From the NCBI GenBank assembly GCA_963377175.1, contig CAUJNA010003317.1, positions 62,001 to 126,000 on the forward strand: a DNA stretch of 64,000 nucleotides, given 5' to 3'. The notes under the pieces are model-generated. The model saw nothing but the letters and a program-made list of their open reading frames with translations, was not told the DNA's origin and did no database searches. Origin of the DNA: Effrenium voratum. Lineage: Eukaryota > Sar > Dinophyceae > Suessiales > Symbiodiniaceae. A program made the position numbers and the translations under genes. Of this stretch, positions 22,778 to 34,218 are shown in pieces; the first letter of the stretch is position 1; the number at the start of each line of letters is the position of its first letter.

Positions 22778-22900
22778 CCAGATCGCGGATTGCGAGAGGC
22801 GGAGCCGCATATGAAGGGCCAGCCCAGCTGGCAGGTCTTTGAGGCGCAGAAGTACCAGGCGCGCCGTGGCTTGGGCGCCGCGCGAGAGGGGCGCAGTTTG
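22778..22900 (+). CDS. Probable 41-residue exon
   Basis: Acceptor ttcccaccag| and donor cagtttg|gttttc give 41 codons in phase 0: PDRGLREAEPHMKGQPSWQV then FEAQKYQARRGLGAAREGRS. It is GC-rich against AT-balanced flanks. It joins in phase with 20683-20829 and 23510-23663. Confidence 0.55.
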
Positions 22901-23509
22901 GTTTTCTTTGAGGCTCGGTACCCTTTTGGGGGGGTGGGTTTCAAGGGAAAGCAAAGGGGCCATGTCCTGTTTGGGGGGAAAACTGGCCGTAGTGTGGAAC
23001 AAACGCAAATGCAGTGTGAGTGCTGGCAACAAATGGGAGCGGACCCTTGTTGGTGTCTACATTGGTGAAAGTAAGACCTTTGTGGGTAAGTAAAGGGGAT
23101 GACTAAGCCGACATGGCGACATCACATGCCATCTACGTTCGCCTGATTGTAGTATACGGACACCCCAAAAAGACCTGAGTGGTTCATGTTTGAGCACCCT
23201 AGTGTAGCCTGATTCCTAGGGGTGGTTCATTTTCCAAAAGAGAATTTCTGGGCTTTAGTAAGGCGGATCCCGAAGCCGAGAAATGGACAAGGACTCCTTT
23301 TGGTTCAGGTTTCCAAGGTTGGGGCTGATCACCCATTCAGTTGTTCCAAGGGTTTTTGTATTACACTCTGGAAATACACCCATTGGGTATTGACCCCATT
23401 TAGGCACATTTCCGGAAAAGCCGTGTTATTTTGAACCATTCTGGGTCATTTCGCAAGGGTGTAATGTGAGAATTGTGATACACACACCTCAGAGTTGTGC
23501 TGTTTGCAG

Positions 23510-23663
23510 CCTTTCAACCGAGCTGTTGTTGAGCTTGGGGTCCTTCGCAGAGCTGGGGACATGTCGTGGGCTCGGGCGAGTCGTGGGCTTGAAGAGCTCG
23601 CAGCGACATGCCCCGGCCAGACAGGTGTCGTGTTGCCATTCGGCTTGGCATTTTGGTTCGCCG
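23510..23663 (+). CDS. Probable exon ending at a family H repeat
   Basis: Acceptor tgtttgcag| follows a pyrimidine-rich tract. The frame reads PFNRAVVELGVLRRAGDMSW, then GLEELAATCPGQTGVVLPFG and LAFWFA. It stops at ttcgccg|gtggtttcc, where a family H repeat starts. It ends in phase 1, and the next island supplies the two missing bases. Confidence 0.6.
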
Positions 23664-23784
23664 GTGGTTTCCGGCCACCCGGTTCAACTTAGCTTGTTAG
23701 CTTTTTCGTGTTTGGTGGGGATGTGCGAACTTAACCCACTAAAAGTTAAGCTTTTATCGCTGGGGATCTGAGGACAGCCCAGTT
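23664..23784. repeat. Family H repeat at an intron start
   Basis: Begins gtggtttccggccacccggt, contains aacttaacccactaaaagtt and ends near ggggatctgaggacag. Its first bases are the donor of the exon ending 23663. Confidence 0.55.
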
Positions 23785-24462
23785 TTGAAGGTGCACATTC
23801 TTGGGAAACCAATGGGAAACAACTGCAAAGGTGGTTTTCCTGTAGTGGTGCCATGTGCGGGGGCGTGAGCTGCTGAAATAATGTCCTTTCCTTGTGCCAC
23901 TCACCAAGTGGGACAGGATAAAACAGGCTTGCCGCTGTTGCCCATGTTGGAGAGTTTATGCCACTGCAAGGATTTCAGTATCTGTTTCTGGGTAGCACAC
24001 TCATTTGCCATGTCTATTTCTGCTTCCTTCGAGCTGTTTTTTGGAGTTGATTTTTTTGTTTTTCCCCGCGGGCATAGGGGTACCCTGCGGCGGAGAGCGC
24101 TTTGTTGTTTAAATGAGCACGCTGGCTCGTTGTGGGAATCATAATTGATTGAAAGAAGAGGCATTTGCCTATCCTATGGCTTTCGAGCTCCCTGATTCGG
24201 TGGCAAGAAGAGCTTACCATGATTAAGGTTCTTGGGGGTTCCTTGTTTCCCGCTTGGGAATTGCAAGGCTTGAGTGTATTGCGAAACCTCTTAATCTCAT
24301 CCCATTGGTTAGTCTCCCATGCCATGGAGACTTAAAGTCTATTTCGCAGACTCTCGCCCAACAAAAGCAAGCTAAACAAAGGCTACCCTGACCCAAACAA
24401 TTCCAACGTAGAATTGTCCATCCTACGTCCCTCCCCATCCCGCCACTGTCAGTCGGGCCAAG
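23785..24462. other. Intron-like spacer
   Basis: No exon recognised. An 87-codon frame at 23881-24144 has no splice context. Confidence 0.35.
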
Positions 24463-24530
24463 TGCTGGCGCCCCCCTTCGCGCGAGTGCTGCGGAAGCTC
24501 CCTGAGGAGGCGCGGATCAAGCCACCAGAT
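24463..24530 (+). CDS. Probable exon, in-phase continuation
   Basis: After gggccaag| the frame reads LAPPFARVLRKLPEEARIKP and PD to a donor cagat|gtactt. The two leading bases complete a Val codon from the exon ending 23663, so phase is kept. Confidence 0.5.
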
Positions 24531-26162
24531 GTACTTGCCGATAGCCAGGGAATGTGCTTGAATGAACCCAGGGATTGGTCCTCAAGGAAACCACCAGTTG
24601 GATGAGGGTCATTCCATTTCTCACTCCCCACCTATCGCACCAGCGAGTGTATAAAAAATCCGAGGCTCGGCCGGGATTTTGAAGCTATGGCACTCGCAGC
24701 CCGCCAGGAACACTCAGCCCATAGCTCGTTTGGATAGTGTCAAAAGAGTCCTCCTTCGGTGTGGTTCCAGCCCATATGGCAGAGATGTGTGCGCTAATCC
24801 GGAATGTAGCTGGATGGGACCCCAAAGCCCCGGCCGGTAGAGGATCGGGCAAAGCGATGCACGAGGGAAGAATTTGGGCCAGAGGTCTCTGAGACTCTGA
24901 GACGGGAGATCCATGTTAGAGGCTGCATTCCACCCGTCCAATACAACTAGGTCCCCCAGCAGGTGCCCTGTTAACCTTTTTGGGGGAGGGTTCACCTACT
25001 AAAATAGACTACAAAAACAAGCTGGCTCTCGTATTCTAGCCTCTCTACTGGAGGACCCAGACAAAGTTCCCTGATGTTGCCCTTTTGTGTCTGTCTGTGT
25101 GTGCATACAAATGTTCGGCATGGCCCAAATTTAAGCTGCCAACAGGGAAACAGATATGGCTTGACACCAGCAGGTTTAATCTTGGGTACCTGGAAGAGCC
25201 ACGGTTGCTTGCTGCCAAAGCCCACCTTTTGAACCGTTTCCTTCGATGTTACTCAAGCTCCTGAAACGCACTTCCCCCCCAACCTGCTAAAATCCCAATG
25301 CAAGTATATGTCCACAAAGCAGTGGGTTGGGACCCGGGTGCTGGCAACGATTCTATTTGGGTCTGTCTTTTTGTGAGAGTACCAATTCAGGTGTGGGAAC
25401 CAACAGAAAAATCGAAGCCATTCGGGGGATGCCCCCCAATGTAGAGACACACCCAGTTCTGTATCCTGTGGGCAGACCAAGCAACCTCATGTTGTTTGGG
25501 CTGACTTGGCCCAAGAAGTGAATGACAAGAGATCCGAGGGCTGCGTTCATTGTTGGAGAGAGGCAGTCTCATACTTAGTCGCCACGATGAAGTATGCAAA
25601 CCCCAACCATGACTACTACGTTTGCGTTTACTGGTCAGGCAATGAGCTAGTGGGAACTGCGGGTCTCAGCCAATCTCGTTGGGTCAGTGGGCGGGTTCCC
25701 TGGTTAGGAAGGACGTTTGCGCAGCAGTTTTTGGATTTGTGTTTTGTTGTGTTTTCCGGGGACGCGATTTCCCTTTAGTATTTTTTTTTCCTGGGAAGCA
25801 ATCTCCCTTGAATTGTTTTGTTTTTTTGGGATTCCCCTAGAAATCTGCTACCCCAAAAACACTGTCTTATGGCTCAATCCGTGCTCCCAGGCAGCAGTGC
25901 TGGACTTCCCAAGACTTGCCGCGACGGGTCCCATGGAAAGGACGGGTAGGATCAGGCAACCCTTACTTGGGGGTTTTCACGGATGGTTTGGAAAAACATT
26001 CTTGCAGCGGGTAAATGGGGCACCACCCCACCAAATCACCAATCCAAACCACCAATCAGAGAGAAGCTGATTTAAAGATCACGCAAGGAGAAACTCACAT
26101 TGGCACCCAACCCCACCAAACCAAAGCAAGCCACTGAGCTGATACCCGAAATCTCTCGCCAG
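24531..26162. other. Spacer; ambiguous GC-rich island at 24714-24930
   Basis: The island at 24714-24930 is open in both orientations. A - strand frame would begin right after a family A end, and a shorter + frame stops at the TAG in ggccggtag. Given + strand neighbours I do not choose. A family A element lies at 24947-25060. The rest has B-like ends at ~25356-25450. Confidence 0.35.
24947..25060. mobile_element. Family A TIR element with ACAA target duplication
   Basis: Left CTAGGTCCCCCAG, right ctactggaggacccag, direct ACAA on both sides. The interior has ttcacctactaaaatagact. Length 114 bp. Confidence 0.75.
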
Positions 26163-26276
26163 ATCCGGCCTGGCCTGGACCAGCAACCTCCGGGACCGCT
26201 GGCGCATCCTTCGGAGCCCGCCGGATGCGCCAGTGAGACGAGAGAGCGAGCGGAGACGTCTGGGGCTTTGGAGGCG
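26163..26276 (+). CDS. Probable Arg/Trp-rich exon ending at a family H repeat
   Basis: Acceptor ctcgccag|. The frame reads SGLAWTSNLRDRWRILRSPP then DAPVRRESERRRLGLWRR, closing at gaggcg|gtgccc where a family H repeat starts. It ends in phase 2 and the exon at 27016 supplies the third base. No family recognised. Confidence 0.55.
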
Positions 26277-27015
26277 GTGCCCAGGCATCCGGTTCCTTAG
26301 GTTTTTGAGTTTTTAGGATTTGGTAGCTGGGTTTCCAGTTAACAAACTAAAAGTTAAAACTTTTAGAAGGAATCTAAATGGTTGATCCCCAAATGGGGAG
26401 GGCACGGTAGACATATATTTGGACCCCGAAGAGTTTTCAGCTGTCCTGGGCCACGAGTTGCTGTTGTTAAGGTCGAAAGTTTGGGTAGCACCCGCCATTT
26501 TTCTCCAAACGGTGAAGCCTCGCAAACGGTTGGTTTCCCTTTGACCGCCCTGATCAAAAACACTCCTTTGCTTTGGGGTACCCTCAACGAAAGGAAAGAC
26601 ACTCGAGTTACTCAAAATATATGTGTGTGTCTTTTATTGGATAAGCCTTTGGCGGCTTTTACCCATTGGGGACCCCCAAAAAAGACACCCAAACATGTTC
26701 TGGAGTCAAAAAGTGTCATATGTAGTCGGTGGACATTGGACATTGGACAATTCTTAAGATATCCTGAACCGCAACTTGACCATACCGGATACTTTTAGAC
26801 CGAACGGCGGGAACTCCGAAATCCTTGGTTTCGCTTCACCACACAACCTGAACCCTCAACTTACCCCTACGAAAGCGGCAATTCTAGGGCAATGAGTTTC
26901 AGTTTTACAGGTGGTTTCTCGGCTCCCAGCCATCCCCTCAGCTTTTTAGTGGAGATGTCCGAATTTAGCCCACGCAAAGTTTTTCGCTTTTAGTGGGGGG
27001 TCCGAAAACGGACAG
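26277..27015. repeat. Intron built from two family H repeats
   Basis: The left boundary gtgcccaggcatccggttcc and the right copy (26911-27015, from gtggtttctcgg to gaaaacggacag) are both family H. Between them is a partial family B element at ~26622-26692. The intron begins with one H copy and ends with another. Confidence 0.5.
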
Positions 27016-27145
27016 CGGTCCAGGCGCCTCCAAAAAAAGCGAGCACCGGGTGACCGGTCGCGGGTCTTGTCTGCCAGTCCGTGAGGTGTGGCACCAGATG
27101 CAGCATAGACTGGAGGTGGGACTTCGATGCTTTGGGGGGGCCAGG
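27016..27145 (+). CDS. Probable exon starting at a family H end
   Basis: Starts on the base after cggacag. The frame reads GPGASKKSEHRVTGRGSCLP then REVWHQMQHRLEVGLRCFGG. The leading C completes the Arg codon left by the exon ending 26276. A phase-0 GT donor (ccagg|gtgcc) is the likely end. Confidence 0.55.
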
Positions 27146-28306
27146 GTGCCGAGAGTCCTGGCCTTGATTCTGAAAATTCGCCTTTCAGAGCTGGTTTCAT
27201 TTTCCCCCCGGGTTGGACATTTAAACGGAATCTATCACTGGAAGTATTTAATTGTTTTCCAGGGGGCGAAAATGCTAATGGAGGGATCGCTTGGAGTAAG
27301 AATCAGTTAGCACATGGACATATCCTTGTGGCCCCGTTTTGACTGGGACTCACTTTGAATGACGAAACTCTTTGCCCAAAGCGAGTCGAGCTGAACTGAG
27401 CCACGATCAAAACCTGGGTAGATGAAGGTTAGTAAGGGGCAGTCCCAGCCAGAAATAGTTGCGGCCGCCTTCTGAATTCTTTACACGGTTCTGGATAGAC
27501 CATTTTAATAGTTTTCGTCAAGGTCGAACATGTTAATCCTGTCCGATGTCCTTTTTGGCAAGTGAGAGCTTGGGAAGTGCACATTTTTGGAGGTCAAACA
27601 CGCCCCATGAATCCGACAGACAGATTATTCGACAAGAGGAAGCAAAATGGGAGGTTAAAATCAGAAATATACCTCAGCCGTTTATTTGTTGAGGTCTGTG
27701 AAATCAGACACACGACTCACCAAATAGAATACGTAATGTCAAGCTCGGCTTAGTCAGGGAGACCGGGAGACTAATCAGAGGACCCCCCGAATTAGATCAT
27801 TTCCGTAACAGGAGCCAACTCTCAGTAGTACGGACCTCCGAACTAAGAAGTTAACATTCCCCTGCCACAAACAAACATGGAAATCATGGAATTTGAAAGA
27901 GGATCCCTAGAGGTCAATTGTCAAAAGCAGGGACCTGCTCCCTTTCAGGTTTGTTTCTGTTTCGGAGGGTAGCGAATATCTGGAGTCTCCAACATCCTGT
28001 GATATCTTATGGTAGAGACTAGGAATAGACTAAATATATGGTCCAATGTGGCCCATCATCTCTATTATTTGCTTTGTGTACCCCAATGGGATACAACAAA
28101 TCATATATATATATATATAATATATATATATCATATCATCTTTTTGGCCCGGGATCGGGGTGATGCTTGACGGGGGCCTTTTTGGTTGTCTTTTGTTAGG
28201 GACCCCCACCCCCACCCTTCCCCATCCCCCCCCTCAATAGGGCACCAACTCCAAAAAAGACGAGCCCAAATACGGAACCCGATCCGAAATTCCCCGTTTC
28301 CCGCAG
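27146..28306. other. Intron-like spacer
   Basis: Contains a family I block (27411-27505) and an AT-repeat patch (28105-28132). No exon. Confidence 0.4.
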
Positions 28307-28406
28307 GTCATCCTCCGGAAGCAAGGCCGCCGCGCGGAGCGGCGGAGGCTCTTGCTCGCGCTTTCGCGCGCGTTCACGCGACGGGTTTCTGGGCGCTGGT
28401 TGTCCG
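28307..28406 (+). CDS. Probable basic helical exon
   Basis: Acceptor gtttcccgcag| and donor gttgtccg|gtttg. The frame reads VILRKQGRRAERRRLLLALS then RAFTRRVSGRWLS. It is phase 0 at the start, matching the exon ending 27145, and ends in phase 1. The strongly basic amphipathic composition would suit nucleic-acid or membrane-surface contact, but this is speculation. Confidence 0.55.
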
Positions 28407-29240
28407 GTTTGATCCAGCGGAAAACGATGACATGGGGGCCTTAGACATGGTCGGGTTTTGTTTCTAAATTCTGGGGGGCATGCGTTTTCCGGGGTTTCCG
28501 ACCATAGACGACCGCAACTTGACCATAGACTGGCTATTTTTAGACCAATTGGGAACTCCCAAACTGGTGTTTTCTCTTCAACACCCCGCAAAAGGCAACC
28601 TGGACCCTGACATTTGCCTGAGAACAGGGACGCATCTTTTTGGTGAGAATCCAGGTACTGTACTGGGTGCCCGATTGGATCCTTTCTTCAAGTGTGCCCT
28701 TATTGAGATTTAGAGGAAATCAAGGTTTGAAAGCGTACCCTATTTTGAGACACACGCACATCGGGAGTTGGACCCTAAGACCTCTTTGAACAAAGTATTT
28801 TCAATGGTGAACAGATGAGGGAATGGCGTCTGCCTATTTTACGGGTTTCGAGCTCAAACGAGCGAACGCCAAACATGATTGTCCTTTATTTGGGGATGCC
28901 ATATCCCAGGTTTTGGAATATTTGTGCACTTGCAGATGGAGCTGCTTTCATATCTTAAGGGCAGAGCATGTATATGATTTGAGAGACTGCACAACACAGA
29001 GACACACTATACTTGGCTGTATCAACTTGGCAAATTCCAAAAAAATGCGGAGATCTGCTTTGTGCTTTCCCTTTTTTGTCTCATGCGAAGACGGCACCCC
29101 AACTTAAAGAATCTTTTGGAACTGTACATCCAGAATGTTCTTGAAGGTTTGTTTTGCTATTTCCCGTGGCAAGAGGCTAAAGAGAATTGCACCTGAATTT
29201 CTCCCCTTGCGTCGTTAAACAAAACCCGCTCGCTTCGTAG
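28407..29240. other. Intron-like spacer
   Basis: No exon or RNA gene recognised. A 94-codon frame at 28823-29107 lacks splice context. Confidence 0.35.
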
Positions 29241-29345
29241 GAAGCGGCGCCTGCGGCAGCGTATGGGCAAAGCGCCCAAGCCCAGCCAAGGCGGATGGAT
29301 CTGAAGACTCCCAGAGGACTGCAGTCTTCCAAAACGCTTCCATGA
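29241..29345 (+). CDS. Possible terminal exon
   Basis: After cgcttcgtag| the frame reads EAAPAAAYGQSAQAQPRRMD and continues to a stop at 29343-29345. The GC-rich antisense frame is also open, so this is uncertain. Confidence 0.3.
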   Translation, partial: EAAPAAAYGQSAQAQPRRMDLKTPRGLQSSKTLP

Positions 29346-29939
29346 GTCTCCGGACCAGAAACTGTGACCCCAAATCCTGCTGGTGAAGCCCATAGATTTT
29401 TTCTTTCGTGTTCTGCTTGGGCCAAGAAGCCTGCAACTGACCTTGCGGACAATAGATGGTGATTCCTGGTTGACCTGGTTGCTTCATACTCTACCAGGGG
29501 AATCCATCTATGTTCAAGCAAAAGGACACCTATGCCCTAAATAGTTTGTTTGGATGGGCGAAACATCCTACACCAGATGGATGAAACCCTGTGAATACTG
29601 GTTGATAAATCAGCTGTAGGATTTTGTTCTTTCTTGACCCCCAAAGACCTCAAATCAGGTTGGGAGAGATCCTTTTTTTCCAACGCCAAACTTGCCTTGC
29701 TTTGTTTTTGTTGACCTTCATAGTACCTTTGCTTTGGCTCAAGCAGCAAGGGCGAGGTTTTGCTTTGGCAAAGAATCCTTCAACATGTTGTTGTTTCGTT
29801 GCACCGTTGGTTTTAAGTTAAGGCAAACGGAGAAGACCCATTTTGGGGGTTCCGCTATTGTGAGACAAACCCACATCAACTGTCAGCAAGGGTGTGTTTC
29901 AACACCTGACATCTCTTGCGGCGATTGGCTGACGGCAAG

Positions 29940-30026
29940 GGATCTACGGCGGAGATGCGACGCCAAGTTCAGCTGTTCCAGATGACGCTAATGCCCATGG
30001 TGGTCATCATGATGCCTAGGTGTTGA
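29940..30026 (+). CDS. Possible exon, frame ambiguous
   Basis: After acggcaag| one frame gives GSTAEMRRQVQLFQMTLMPM up to a donor at 30020. Another, in phase with the exon ending 28406, gives IYGGDATPSSAVPDDANAHG and a stop at 30016-30018, which looks like a disordered C-terminus. Confidence 0.35.
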   Translation, partial: GSTAEMRRQVQLFQMTLMPMVVIMMPRC

Positions 30027-30629
30027 AAGCATACTGGCGTAGCCTGCGGTCGCCGTCATGGATGACGTTGCCTGTATTTAGACTGTACCGCTGCAACTTT
30101 TTTTCCGATGTTTTTTTCTCTGGGGGCTTGGGCTTTCATAGACCTCAAGTGAACTCCGATGAGCTCTGGTCAAGCAAGAGACATCGCAGAAATCCCCAAG
30201 TGGCTTCAATGTCCATGGTGGGGAGGAGCTTTTCACCAGCTTTCGCCGTGAGTTTCCGGACTTACTCTTTAAGACCATGCCGGGCCACCGATAGCTTGGA
30301 CCTTGCTTTGGTCAATCCACCCAGGAAACAATTCCCAAGTCCAAAGCTTCACTTGCATTTATGTGGGTTGTTTCGTTACGGTTGGTCCTGTTCATGCCTA
30401 GTCGTTTAGTGGGCGGCTGCAACAAGCATATCATATCAAGGTCCCTGTTGAACTTTTCTGCATGTTTGTCACAGCTTGCCCACTCAAATTGGTGAAAATG
30501 ATATGGTTGCAGATTGCATGCCAAGATTGGAAGGAAGGGTGTGTCTTCCATTCTGGTGGCACCCCCACGTTTTCCTTTTGGCTCTCCTTTAACACCAAAC
30601 AAGGGCTCCCAACTAAAAACAACGTCGAT
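30027..30629. other. Intron-like spacer
   Basis: Family B-like ends near 30538-30610. No firm exon. Confidence 0.35.
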
Positions 30630-30722
30630 GCACGCGAAAAAGCCGCAGACTCTCGGCCCGCAGGCCGGAAACTGCGGGAGTACTTGGATCGGGCCTTTGC
30701 GGAGGAGGAGTCTTCGCCCAGA
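30630..30722 (+). CDS. Probable charged exon
   Basis: The frame reads DAREKAADSRPAGRKLREYL then DRAFAEEE to a phase-0 donor cccaga|gttctg. The acceptor is not certain (agccgcag at 30646 is one option). High Glu/Arg helical composition. Confidence 0.4.
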
Positions 30723-31160
30723 GTTCTGCTTGGTTTGAAAGGGAAGGCGGGGAAACCGAAATCCACATGTTTGGTTTCCACAATTTTCTATGACGCACCA
30801 AGACAGGGTGTGCGACTCTTGGATTGCAACGGAGTTTTTGTTTGTTCCTCGGGGTTTCCGAAATTTTCTATGACACACCTAAATGGGTGTGCCTGTTCGC
30901 GAGTTGTCAAAAGGATGGCCCTTTTTTCGACCTTGCCGCATGTGCCGCCTTTGAAAGATACTTTGTTCGCCAGATGAAACAGTTGATTCCCTGGACGGAC
31001 AACAATCATGCACCAGCTGGTAGGAGGTTTGTCCCTGTATCACAAGGTTTCCATAATGGGAAAACAATGCCCGACGAGAACGACTGAATGCCCATCTTGT
31101 GTGCATGCGATGGTGTTGAGAAAAGTGATCCGGCACGACTAGACTGTGTCCACTGCACAG

Positions 31161-31312
31161 AAGAAGAAGTAGCCGGCAGCCCGCCGAAAAACGTCATGGG
31201 GAGTGAGCGCGGCCTGGATGACTTGAGCCTGGCGGATGTGTGGAAAATGGTCGTGAAGGGTGAGAAGTACGCCAAGTTCTTTGCGGAGCTCGCAGCCACT
31301 CAACTCTCCTGA
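31161..31312 (+). CDS. Probable terminal exon, unknown protein
   Basis: After cactgcacag| the frame reads EEVAGSPPKNVMGSERGLDD, then LSLADVWKMVVKGEKYAKFF and AELAATQLS to a stop at 31310-31312. The same frame is open from 31088 and would add a Cys-rich segment, but that part looks less exonic. Good evidence for a protein C-terminus. Confidence 0.5.
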
Positions 31313-31800
31313 CCCGGACTACAGGATTGGCGTGGGCTTGTCCCTGCTGGCAGACCTTTGTCCGCCGCGGACCCGGCGAAGAAGAGTGTCTTAGGGTTTC
31401 GGGTGGGGGTATCCAGATGAGCCAGAATCAAAGCCAGGCCAGGATAGATAATCCCAACCAAATTTGTTTTGTGTTTGCCGTTGTTATTCTTCCAAGTCTT
31501 TTTGGGTTTGGCGAGCTCACATCACGATGATGGCCTTTACTTTGGCACTTATTTCAGTCGCTGGACTTGTTGTACAATTTGCTGTTTCTGTGTACGACTT
31601 TAGGTCCAGTAGTAGATGTTGATTCTGACTCTGAAGATTGGGTGTCTCCGTTCGCGGACCTTTTCTTTTTCTTTGATGTTGAGGTACATATAGATATTAA
31701 AAACAAAAATGTATGTGTTTCACGTAAACATATGAATCGTCAGACAGAGTCGCATATGTGTTTTGGTGTGAACGGGCGTGGGTCAGAAATGGAGGTGCAG

Positions 31801-31855
31801 CTCCGCCCAGGGCTGGCGAGCTTGAGCCCTACCCGGACAAACCCATGGAGCTGCC
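31801..31855 (+). CDS. Short probable exon
   Basis: Between ggaggtgcag| and ctgcc|gttgt. Reads PPRAGELEPYPDKPMELP. Short, but bounded by AG and GT and GC-rich. Confidence 0.35.
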
Positions 31856-32115
31856 GTTGTTTTTATTGGGAATCGCTACGTCGTTTTCTTGTTTTTGCGT
31901 GCAAACGGCATCAGGTCTGGGAAGAACCAGGGATCCAGTATTTCTTGCGTTCGGGGCTTTGGTTGCACTTGCAGATCAAAGGTGGGCTATCAACCCGTGT
32001 TTCACTTTTCACCCACCGGACCGCAGGTCTGGTTTGGCTTCGGCTGGCAGGGGATTTCTTCTGCAGGTAGCGATTTTACGCGAATCCTGGTCCAAATGGG
32101 AGCGTATGTTTAGGG

Positions 32116-32216
32116 GAGTTGTTTTTTTAGACGACCCCCACCCTAAAATGATGGATTTCCTTCCGCTTTCCTTTTAGAATAACCCCAAAACGGGGTACCC
32201 CAACAAGAAGACATGC
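32116..32216. mobile_element. Family B TIR element
   Basis: Left gagttgtttttttagacgac and right ggtaccccaacaagaagaca are imperfect inverted repeats. The interior aaaatgatggatttcc matches 5931-6032. Confidence 0.6.
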
Positions 32217-32721
32217 CAAATGGATACTCTTATGTTGTAGAGTAGTGCAAAGTTAGATGTCGCATCATTGCTCCCACTTGCAAGATTCTTTCGTGGATGC
32301 CATTTTCAGCCTTACCTGTTTGACGGTGTGCCCAAAAAGTAGACATGGATCAAGCGCTTCTCTCTCGTTCTTTTGTCGCTGTCGATTTTTCGCTGTTTTT
32401 CAGAAAGCGACTTCCAGGAACCCTGGAGGGATTGTTTTTTATTCCCTTCAACCCTCAAATGGGGGGTTATTTTTTCCAAGGAAAGTTATATTCGAGGAGT
32501 TTGGATTTTGTGTTGCTTCCCCTTCCACCCTGGACTGGAGTGTTTTTTGCTTTACCCATTTTCCATGTCACAATCAAAACCCAGGTGGATGAAGGTTAGC
32601 AAGGGGCAATCCCAACCATAAATGGTTGCGGCCGCCATCTGATTCCTTTACATGGTTGTTTTACGGGTTTTGATTATGTCTCATGTGGGTATGGATCAAA
32701 ATTAAACCATCAACCCCCGAG

Positions 32722-32811
32722 GAGATCCCAGGGGATGCGAGTGGAGAGTTCCTCGCGAAGGCGCTTCGGTATCTCATTGGACCCAAGTTGCTTCGCGGCT
32801 TGACTCCAGAG
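32722..32811 (+). CDS. Probable 30-residue exon
   Basis: Between cccccgag| and ccagag|gtgtgc, exactly 30 codons, phase 0 both ends: EIPGDASGEFLAKALRYLIG then PKLLRGLTPE. The upstream 30 bp (gtatggatcaaaattaaacc) are a family C end, so the intron again finishes in a repeat. Confidence 0.6.
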
Positions 32812-34218
32812 GTGTGCTTTTTGCTTGGGTTGGATATAGCAACCAGAGGGCGATTCCTGGTTGACCTGGCATCATCTACCAGGGAAATCCATATATTTGC
32901 CAAAATGGACACCTATGGCTTTGACTTTTTTGCAATTGGGGGTTATCAATCTTCCGTGAAAGGCCCCCAGTTTTGATCATGGGCAACTTTTCCATGTGGG
33001 ACATATCAAATCTTTGTTTTGTGGTTTTCCAAACAATAGTCATCCCATGTTTACCGGGCCTTTAGATCAACCCCCATTTGCTTTTCCCAGCTGAAAGCTA
33101 TGGAGCCTTTGCCCAGAGAAGCTCAGGAGTGGGTCCAGGGGTTGCTGTTGGGGATACCACCTGAGCTTATCTGGTTTTCCATAGCAGGGCTTCAAAATAG
33201 GGGACCCAACATGTTAGCGGATGTATCGGTTTCAAAATAGGGAACCCAACATGTTGGTTCATTTCTCGGCTTCGAAATTGGGAACGCAACCTGGTTCATG
33301 TATCGGTGTCCAATCGTTTGGAAACCGGCCCAACGTGTTGGTGAGCATTTTCTCTTGGCCTCCCTTGCAGGCAATTTTTCAGTGTCAAGCATAGGGGTGT
33401 GTGCTTGCTGGCTGAGATGCAAGGGGTTGACCTCAAGATCAACATCGGTTTTATCCAGGCCAAGTTTTTTGAGCCACTTTCGCACGTCGCATTTTATCAG
33501 CTGGATTTTGTGCGGTGGCAACATGGACCACAGTTTTTTGGGGGGTTGTTGGACTACCCACTTTGTCGGTGCATTTTAGTCGGGGGCGGGGGCGCTCGTT
33601 ACCGAAAATCGCCCCGAGCATTCGTACCACGGCGTCGGTCACAGAGTGCCTGGCCCCACTGCTGTTCTTTGCATGCTTTAAAGAGATAACGAGCAGCAAC
33701 AGCTTTCTGAACCCATGGACCCCGCGACCAAGCGCCAGTGACCGAAAATCGCCCCAAGCCCCAGAAAGGGTCCTTGAAGGGACAACGATGCTCACGTGGC
33801 TAAAATGTTTTTGTGTGCCAACGAAGTGCATTTTATCTGGATAAAATGTGAACCTTGCCTTTTTTCTTGCTAGCGTATGGGTGTCCGCAATTGAAGTGTG
33901 GAGCCAACCCAGAACACGAGTACAGACCCCCTATATCAAACAAACTGCGTCAAAGGCAAAACAAAACGCGCGCACGCTGATGCAGGTTGCCATGTTGCGT
34001 CGCGCGCGCCGCGCAAAGCTGGCCGCAACATGCCGCATCAATTGAAGCACAGAAGGGGTAAATCATGTTTGTGCAAATCAGGCGCGCTGTATCAACCTGT
34101 TGCATGCTGCCCAAAATTGCCGCAATCTGTCGCAGGCATTACATCTTTTGTTACATACTACCCTCTAAAAAAACAAACAAACTGAAGTTTCTGTAGAGAC
34201 ACCCGAAGCGATGGGCAG
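32812..34218. other. Spacer with one ambiguous coding island
   Basis: The block at 32830-32930 (gattcctggttgacctgg onward) is repeated from ~29455-29530. An island at 33413-33540 is open on both strands: + reads GVDLKINIGFIQAKFFEPLS, - reads KIQLIKCDVRKWLKKLGLDK. Strand cannot be decided by eye. Confidence 0.35.

Noticed and set aside
24714..24995. 93-codon - strand frame next to a family A element
   Set aside because: Protein-like, but the + strand is also partly open and all neighbouring exons are on +; kept only as an ambiguous island.
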